In this document: positions 1 to 4,078 of the stretch, in pieces
How positions within the stretch are numbered: the first letter of the stretch is position 1
How the letters are laid out: every line of letters starts with the position of its first letter
From: an uncultured Anaerotignum sp.
GTDB taxonomy: Bacteria; Bacillota; Clostridia; Lachnospirales; Anaerotignaceae
Assembly: GCF_905212195.1 (NCBI RefSeq)
Contig: NZ_CAJMDQ010000093.1
Span: 1-6,826, forward strand
Length of the DNA stretch: 6,826 bases
Direction of reading: 5' to 3'
Notes under the pieces: model-generated
The model's input: the letters and a program-made list of their open reading frames with translations, nothing else
Told to the model about the DNA's origin: nothing
Database searches by the model: none
Program-made: the position numbers and the translations under genes

Positions 1-20
1 ATTTTTCTGTTTGTTTTATT

Positions 21-1202
21 TTATGCCTTCAGCCAGCCGTTTTTCTGCAAAAATTCACGGATTTTTTCCATAGCTGTCTGAAGCTGTTCCATGCTGTAAG
101 CATAAGAAATACGCACATGTCCTTCGCCGCTTTCGCCGAAAGCATCCCCGGGCACCACTGCCACACTTGCTTCATGAAGCAGTCGTTCGCAGAATTCCTG
201 AGAAGTCAGTCCTGTCACAGCAATGGAAGGGAATACATAGAATGCCCCTCTGGGTTCAAAGCATGTCAGTCCCATATCGTTCAGGGCTTTCACCAGATAC
301 TGCCGTCTTTCGTCATAAGCCTCACGCATAGCCCCTACATCGCTGTCGCAAAGGGCATCATCCCGCAGGGCTTCAATGGCGCCATACTGGCTCATAGTAG
401 GGGTACACATGATGATGTAAGCATGTACCTTGTTGATGACTTTCATCAGTTCCTTAGGGCCTGCTGCGTAACCCAAACGCCAGCCTGTCATGGAGAAAGA
501 CTTTGCAAAGCCATTCAGCACCACTGTCCGTTCCTTCATGCCTTCCACAGAAGCAATGGAAACATGATTTTTGCCGCCATAAGTCAGTTCCGCATAAATT
601 TCATCGGAAATCACCAGCAGGTCGTGTTTGATGCAGACAGGAGCAATCCGTTCCAAATCCTCCCGTTCCATAATAGCACCGGTGGGGTTATTGGGATAAG
701 GCAGAATCAACGCCTTTGTTTTGGGTGTGATAGCTGCTTCCAGTTCTTCTGGCATAAGTTTGAAATCATTTTCTGCTTTGGTGGTCACCACCACAGGCAC
801 CCCATGCTGCAACTGGATGGCAGGTTTATATGCCACATAGGAAGGTTCCACCACCAGCACTTCATCCCCCGGTTCCAGAACCGTACGCAGTGTCACGTCA
901 ATGGCTTCGGATGCTCCGATGGTGCAAAGAATCTGGTCTGTATCATAGTCCAAGTCAAAGCGGCGTTTCAGGTAATGGGCAATTTCCTCCCGCAGTTTGG
1001 GCATACCCCAGTTGGAGGAATATCTTGTTTTCCCTTCTGCCAGAGAATCCATGGCAGCTTTCCGCACACGTTCCGGTGTTTTGAAATCCGGTTCCCCAAC
1101 GCCAAGGGAAATGACGTTGTCCATGGTTGCTACAATATCAAAAAATTTCCGAATGCCGGAAGGCGGCAGAACCGCCACATGTTTTGCTGTAAAATCTCTC
1201 AT
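21..1202 (-). CDS. Fold-type I PLP-dependent aminotransferase (class I/II, PatA-like), complete
   Basis: A 393-residue cytosolic aminotransferase that moves an amino group between an amino acid and a 2-oxo acid using pyridoxal phosphate. The length is normal for the family. Visible motifs: GVGEPDF near residues 34-40, the NNPTG loop at 171-175, SDEIY at 199-203 whose Asp200 and Tyr203 contact the cofactor ring, and AKSFSMTGWRLGY at 233-245 where Lys234 should form the Schiff base and Arg242 hold the phosphate. Arg364 in VRISYA is the expected substrate-carboxylate arginine. All key residues are present, so the enzyme should be active. The overall look is that of the I-gamma subgroup (PatA and aspartate/alanine/aromatic transaminases); the sequence does not fix the substrate. 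The ATG is preceded by GAGAAGGTG with a 5-base gap. The gene starts 22 bases after the AIR-synthase-like gene and is probably co-transcribed with it. The stop is TAA; the last 20 bases of the window beyond it are too short to judge a terminator. Confidence 0.95.
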   Translation of the reverse strand: MRDFTAKHVAVLPPSGIRKFFDIVATMDNVISLGVGEPDFKTPERVRKAAMDSLAEGKTRYSSNWGMPKLREEIAHYLKRRFDLDYDTDQILCTIGASEAIDVTLRTVLEPGDEVLVVEPSYVAYKPAIQLQHGVPVVVTTKAENDFKLMPEELEAAITPKTKALILPYPNNPTGAIMEREDLERIAPVCIKHDLLVISDEIYAELTYGGKNHVSIASVEGMKERTVVLNGFAKSFSMTGWRLGYAAGPKELMKVINKVHAYIIMCTPTMSQYGAIEALRDDALCDSDVGAMREAYDERRQYLVKALNDMGLTCFEPRGAFYVFPSIAVTGLTSQEFCERLLHEASVAVVPGDAFGESGEGHVRISYAYSMEQLQTAMEKIREFLQKNGWLKA

Positions 1203-1207
1203 TTCTA

Positions 1208-1216
1208 CACCTTCTC
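1208..1216 (-). promoter_or_regulatory. Ribosome binding site of the aminotransferase gene
   Basis: On the minus strand GAGAAGGTG lies 5 bases before the ATG at 1202. It sits in the 22-base gap after the TAA of the upstream gene, which supports this start codon and translation from a shared mRNA. Confidence 0.75.
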
Positions 1217-1224
1217 TTTCGTAA

Positions 1225-2217
1225 TTATAATTTCACCTGATACAGGGCGTCGCTTTTTGGCTGTTCCAATTCTCTTTCTCTGCCCTGTTCCAAAATAGTC
1301 TTTCCGCTTTCTGTAATACGGCCAATGACAGCCGCTTCCACACCGGCAGCTTCCAGTTTTTCCACCAACTTCGCTCCGTCAAAGGAGGAAATAATCATGG
1401 TACCGCTGGAAATCAGGAGCAGAGGTTCAATGCCTGCTTCTTTGCAGACAGCCTTTGTCACTTCTTTGATGGGAATGTTGTCCGCAAAGACCTGTACGCC
1501 TTTTCCGGAACATTCTGCCAGTTCCCAGACTGCCCCCAAAATGCCGCCTTCTGTGGCGTCATGCATGGCTGTGGCACCGTGTTCCATGGCAATGCGGCTT
1601 TCGGTGCCTACAGACAGATAGCCTTTCATGTCCTTGGCTTCTTCCAGCAGTGCTTTGTCAATGCGCTGTGCCAGCACATCTTCATGTTCGTGGGCAATGA
1701 TGGCAGTACCTTCCAGACCTGCCCATTTTGTCATGATAACGTCCTGTCCCACTTCTGCGCCGCCAGTGCAGACCATTTTCCGATTTCTGGTCTTGCCGAT
1801 AACCGTAGCGGAAATCACAGGTTTTGTCACCGCATCTGTCACTTCTGTATGACCGCCCAGCACTTCAATGCCCAGTTCCGCTGCCGCTTTCAGAGTGCCA
1901 TGCATAAGTTCTTCCAGCATAGCCTCATCGCTTTGAGGCGGCAAAAGCACCGTCATCAAAATCCCCACAGGCTCTGCCCCTGCGGAAAATACGTCGTTGC
2001 AGTTGATATGTACTGCTAGATAGCCGGTGTCTTTTGTTGCTCCGGTAATAGGGTCTGTGGAGAACACGCACAGTTCCTCTTTGGGGTCCATAGCGGAACA
2101 GTCTTCCCCTGTTTTGGGACGCACCACAATATCATCCCGATGGACTTTGCTGTGTGTCACCGGGTCTAAAACAATCCGCTCCAGTATTTGCGGCGGAATC
2201 TTACCAATTTCAAACAT
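1225..2217 (-). CDS. AIR-synthase-related protein, HypE/PurM fold, unknown substrate
   Basis: A 330-residue cytosolic protein of the PurM/HypE/ThiL/SelD ATP-binding superfamily, in which dimers use ATP to activate an oxygen of a carboxamide, carbamoyl or phosphate substrate. Visible motifs, numbered from the chosen start: GEDC at 37-40, STDPITGA at 53-60, a glycine/aspartate-rich segment HINCNDVFSAGAEP at 69-82 typical of the nucleotide-binding N domain, GGHTEV at 121-126 and HDATEGG at 219-225 in the C domain. The closest known type is HypE, the hydrogenase maturation protein. However, HypE acts through a C-terminal cysteine and this protein ends ALYQVKL with none, and no hyp genes are in the window. 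I therefore do not call it hypE. The ATG at 2217 is chosen because AAGGAG lies 10 bases before it and the protein then begins at the usual family N terminus; an in-frame TTG at 2259 would add 14 unlikely residues. The gene lies 22 bases before the aminotransferase gene. Confidence 0.88.
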   Translation of the reverse strand: MFEIGKIPPQILERIVLDPVTHSKVHRDDIVVRPKTGEDCSAMDPKEELCVFSTDPITGATKDTGYLAVHINCNDVFSAGAEPVGILMTVLLPPQSDEAMLEELMHGTLKAAAELGIEVLGGHTEVTDAVTKPVISATVIGKTRNRKMVCTGGAEVGQDVIMTKWAGLEGTAIIAHEHEDVLAQRIDKALLEEAKDMKGYLSVGTESRIAMEHGATAMHDATEGGILGAVWELAECSGKGVQVFADNIPIKEVTKAVCKEAGIEPLLLISSGTMIISSFDGAKLVEKLEAAGVEAAVIGRITESGKTILEQGRERELEQPKSDALYQVKL

Positions 2218-2226
2218 ACTATCAAA

Positions 2227-2236
2227 TCTCCTTTTT
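2227..2236 (-). promoter_or_regulatory. Ribosome binding site deciding the start of the AIR-synthase-like gene
   Basis: AAAAAGGAGA on the minus strand ends 9 bases before the ATG at 2217. This near-perfect Shine-Dalgarno sequence decides in favour of that ATG over the upstream in-frame TTG at 2259, which has no comparable site. Confidence 0.8.
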
Positions 2237-2256
2237 CGGTCAGAAGCACCTTTGTG

Positions 2257-2293
2257 CAAAAAAGAAACCGCACCTCACGGCTCTGTTTCTTTT
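2257..2293 (-). terminator. Terminator-like hairpin in the leader of the AIR-synthase-like gene
   Basis: On the minus strand AAAAGAAAC (2293-2285) pairs with GTTTCTTTT (2268-2260), a 9-bp stem, and the T run continues to 2258. A short CCG/CGG pairing can add to the inside of the stem. It could be a second, back-up terminator behind the VanW gene. It could also be an attenuator in the leader of the next gene, because a possible promoter lies just upstream of it. The stem is largely A-T, so its strength is uncertain. Confidence 0.45.
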
Positions 2294-2304
2294 CCCTGTG
2301 TACT

Positions 2305-2313
2305 ATTTTACCA
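2305..2313 (-). promoter_or_regulatory. Possible extended -10 promoter for the AIR-synthase-like/aminotransferase pair
   Basis: The minus strand reads TGGTAAAAT, an extended -10 (TGn) fused to a near-consensus -10 hexamer. It lies between the VanW terminator and the AIR-synthase-like gene. There is no good -35: the hexamer 17 bases upstream is TGTTCC. Transcription would start near 2298, giving a leader of about 80 bases. The same TGGTAWAAT pattern occurs before the VanW gene. Confidence 0.4.
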
Positions 2314-2351
2314 CAGTCTGCACTACAGGAACAGAAATTTTTCTGAAACAC

Positions 2352-2385
2352 AAAAAAGGTGCCTGCAATGTCTGCAAACACCTTT
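2352..2385 (-). terminator. Intrinsic terminator of the VanW-family gene
   Basis: On the minus strand AAAGGTGTTTGCA (2385-2373) pairs with TGCAGGCACCTTT (2367-2355) around the 5-base loop GACAT. The 13-bp stem has two G-U wobbles in the RNA and is followed by a T run ending at 2352. On the plus strand the wobbles become C-A mismatches, so the structure favours minus-strand transcripts. It begins 5 bases after the TAA of the VanW gene. Confidence 0.85.
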
Positions 2386-2390
2386 CTTTC

Positions 2391-3944
2391 TTATTGAATG
2401 CCAAAGCCCGGCTGTTCTGTGGATGCCGTATCTGCTGTGGTTTCTTCTTTCTTTTCTTCTGCTTTCTTAGTACCTACGGTCACCTGATCCGCTGTGGCAC
2501 GATAAGAAGAAGAACTGAACCATTCCCGGCTCACCTGTTTGCCGTTTTCGTAAACGATTTTGTAAACGCTTACCTTCGCACCGGTTTTCCCGGTGGAAGT
2601 GACTACTCGTTCGCCTTCCGGCATATCAGGGTCTTCTGTTACCACTTCTGCCGGTTTGGGTATGGTTTCCTCGTAAACGGTTTCATATTCCACACGATGG
2701 CTGCTGCTGTGGACTTCATGACCATAAATATTCATGACCAGATTGCCGCCGCTGGCATAAGCTTCAATCAATACAGGATATTCTGTATTATTCTTGAACT
2801 TCAGGTCTTTATAATTGCCTGCTACCGCCGCGTCACGACCCAAAGGCACATAGCCTACAGTCATGGAATGGGGATGGCGTTCCACAATCTCCAGTTCCGC
2901 ATCAATGACTGCGTTATACAATGTTGTGGTTACCTGACATACACCGCCGGCAACGTCTTTTTCCACTTTGCCGTTGTTGTATACAGCAGCATCTTTGTAG
3001 CCGCCTTCATAAGTCTGAGGGCCCAGTTCCACATTGGCGGAGAATGTTTCTCCCGGTGCCAATACGGTGCCGTTGATGTAGTTACATCCCACTTCCAGAT
3101 TGGTATTTCTGTTTTTATCACTCATGGTATAAGTGGTCTTGAAAGAGCCGATGAGGTCTGTAACATGGCTGTTTGCCTCTGCTGTAATCTTGGGTTCTTC
3201 CACTTCCGCCTCAATTTGGGCAGTGCCGCTCATACGGGTATCCAAAACAGCTGCCGCATTGGCTTCTGTTTTTTCCTGATCCATGATACGACCGGTTTCT
3301 TCCGGTGTCACCACAAATTTCCCATTTTTCCGGCTGACAGTACTGTCTACGGCATGGCGGTCGAATTCTTCAGCGATTTCTGTCAGTTTCGCTTTCATTT
3401 TTTCTGTGTCATAAGAATATTCCAAAGGAATGTCAATGCCTTCTTTCAGCAGCTGCGCCCCAACCTGAAAACGCTCTTTGTCCGTGCCTTCTCTGCCGGT
3501 ATTGTACGCCTGCTCCACGGCTTCTTCCAGATGGTAACCAGCGCCAAGGTCTGTGAAAGGCACTTCCCATTTTGTTTCCTCATCAAACTGGAATGTGAGC
3601 ACCTGCCCATTGACTTCTGTCACATACTTTTCTTCCAGTGTGGCCAGTGCTTCTTCCTTCGTCATGCCTTCCAGAGAAATGCCGTCTACAGTGACACCCT
3701 GATAAATGCCTTCCGCAGAAAGGAGTTTCAGCACCTGATGTCTGTGATATAAATAATATCCCAGCACACCTGCCAGAACAACCAGAACAACCACCAATGC
3801 CCCGATCATGATTTTCTTTTTATGTGCCTCATGGCGGGCTTCCCGCCTGTGGCTTCTTACACCCTTTTGTTGCAAATAAACCCCCAACTTTCTATAACAG
3901 TTGTTTTCGCTTTTCCACAATGGCAGAAAAACGGCTTCGCCCAT
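2391..3944 (-). CDS. VanW family protein with PG-binding-like, VanW and G5-like domains
   Basis: A membrane-anchored cell-envelope protein of up to 517 residues. Residues about 46-66 form one hydrophobic segment preceded by a basic stretch (SHRREARHEAHKKK), giving a cytosolic N terminus and an exported body. Residues about 80-250 look like the peptidoglycan-binding PF12229 type (DGISLEGMTKEEAL at 87-100). The VanW domain covers about 262-410, with INGTVLAPGETFSANVELG at 290-308, AGGVCQVTTTLYNA at 332-345 and ERHPHSMTVGYVPLGRDA at 355-372. Residues about 415-492 resemble a G5 domain, followed by a Lys/Glu/Thr-rich tail ending GFGIQ. VanW proteins are named after a vancomycin-resistance cluster gene, but their biochemistry is unsettled, and nothing here suggests a resistance operon. 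The start is uncertain. The ATG at 3944 has no Shine-Dalgarno sequence and would encode about 40 extra residues before the membrane segment; an in-frame TTG at 3875 after a GGGGG stretch gives a more usual N terminus. A transcript from the -10 box at 3970-3978 would allow either. Confidence 0.9.
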   Translation of the reverse strand: MGEAVFLPLWKSENNCYRKLGVYLQQKGVRSHRREARHEAHKKKIMIGALVVVLVVLAGVLGYYLYHRHQVLKLLSAEGIYQGVTVDGISLEGMTKEEALATLEEKYVTEVNGQVLTFQFDEETKWEVPFTDLGAGYHLEEAVEQAYNTGREGTDKERFQVGAQLLKEGIDIPLEYSYDTEKMKAKLTEIAEEFDRHAVDSTVSRKNGKFVVTPEETGRIMDQEKTEANAAAVLDTRMSGTAQIEAEVEEPKITAEANSHVTDLIGSFKTTYTMSDKNRNTNLEVGCNYINGTVLAPGETFSANVELGPQTYEGGYKDAAVYNNGKVEKDVAGGVCQVTTTLYNAVIDAELEIVERHPHSMTVGYVPLGRDAAVAGNYKDLKFKNNTEYPVLIEAYASGGNLVMNIYGHEVHSSSHRVEYETVYEETIPKPAEVVTEDPDMPEGERVVTSTGKTGAKVSVYKIVYENGKQVSREWFSSSSYRATADQVTVGTKKAEEKKEETTADTASTEQPGFGIQ

Positions 3945-4012
3945 ACAAGTGTATTGGATTCAGACATACATTATACCAAAAACCAATACTTCTTCTATCA
4001 TAGCGAAGCCGT
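3931..4012 (-). repeat. Nested inverted repeat (82 bases) between the VWA and VanW genes
   Basis: Outer arms ACGGCTTCGC at 3931-3940 and GCGAAGCCGT at 4003-4012 are perfect 10-bp inverted copies. Nested inside are GTATTGG at 3951-3957 and CCAATAC at 3983-3989, a perfect 7-bp pair. On the minus strand the outer stem is followed at once by T5 (3931-3927), so a transcript reading through from the VWA gene could fold into a large terminator-like structure. The -10 box at 3970-3978 lies in its loop, and the ATG at 3944 lies just inside the last arm. It could also be a short mobile-type repeat, but I see no target-site duplication. Confidence 0.6.
3970..3978 (-). promoter_or_regulatory. Extended -10 promoter for the VanW-family gene
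   Basis: The minus strand reads TGGTATAAT, a perfect -10 hexamer with an extended TGn motif. No convincing -35 is seen 16-18 bases upstream, which is tolerable for extended -10 promoters. The predicted start of transcription is near 3963, giving about 20 bases of leader before the ATG at 3944 or about 90 before the TTG at 3875. Confidence 0.55.
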
Positions 4013-4015
4013 ATG

Positions 4016-4068
4016 AAAAAAACAATATCAATTATAATAAATTTCCTTACATTTTTATTACATAATTG
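4016..4068 (-). terminator. Weak AT-only hairpin plus T run behind the VWA gene
   Basis: On the minus strand CAATTAT (4068-4062) pairs with ATAATTG (4035-4029), and, after a 2-base bulge, AATAAA (4059-4054) pairs with TTTATT (4041-4036). The hairpin is followed by ATATTG and then T7 (4022-4016). The first base of the stem is 10 bases beyond the TAG of the VWA gene. All but two pairs are A-T and the T run is displaced by 6 bases, so it is a poor terminator on its own. It may act together with the larger inverted repeat just downstream. Confidence 0.35.
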
Positions 4069-4078
4069 GTTCACAAAC

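Noticed and set aside
117..1298. 393-codon open frame on the plus strand opposite the aminotransferase
   Set aside because: It is the antisense shadow of a gene with complete catalytic motifs. Its product is Cys/His/Phe-rich with no recognisable domain.
1225..2217. Calling this gene hypE
   Set aside because: The C-terminal cysteine required for HypE chemistry is absent and no other hydrogenase maturation gene is visible.
2218..2259. Upstream TTG start for the AIR-synthase-like gene
   Set aside because: The added 14 residues include the ribosome site of the ATG at 2217 and part of the leader hairpin, and do not resemble the family's N terminus.
2154..3752. 532-codon open frame on the plus strand opposite the VanW gene
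   Set aside because: It is long, but its composition is that of a reverse-complement shadow (many Phe, Cys, His). It spans the intergenic terminator, and the minus-strand frame holds recognisable domains.
2391..3944. Vancomycin-resistance cluster
   Set aside because: Only a VanW-domain protein is present. VanW/G5 proteins are widespread in Clostridia, and no vanH, vanA/B ligase, vanX or two-component genes are seen.
3931..4012. Miniature transposable element (MITE)
   Set aside because: It has short terminal arms and a plausible size, but no target-site duplication flanks it and only one copy is in the window. A regulatory hairpin explains it as well.
3892..4074. 60-codon minus-strand frame between the VWA and VanW genes, GTG start
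   Set aside because: Its composition follows the AT-rich spacer and the inverted repeat. It overlaps the VanW frame and the promoter, and has only a weak, too-close ribosome-site candidate.
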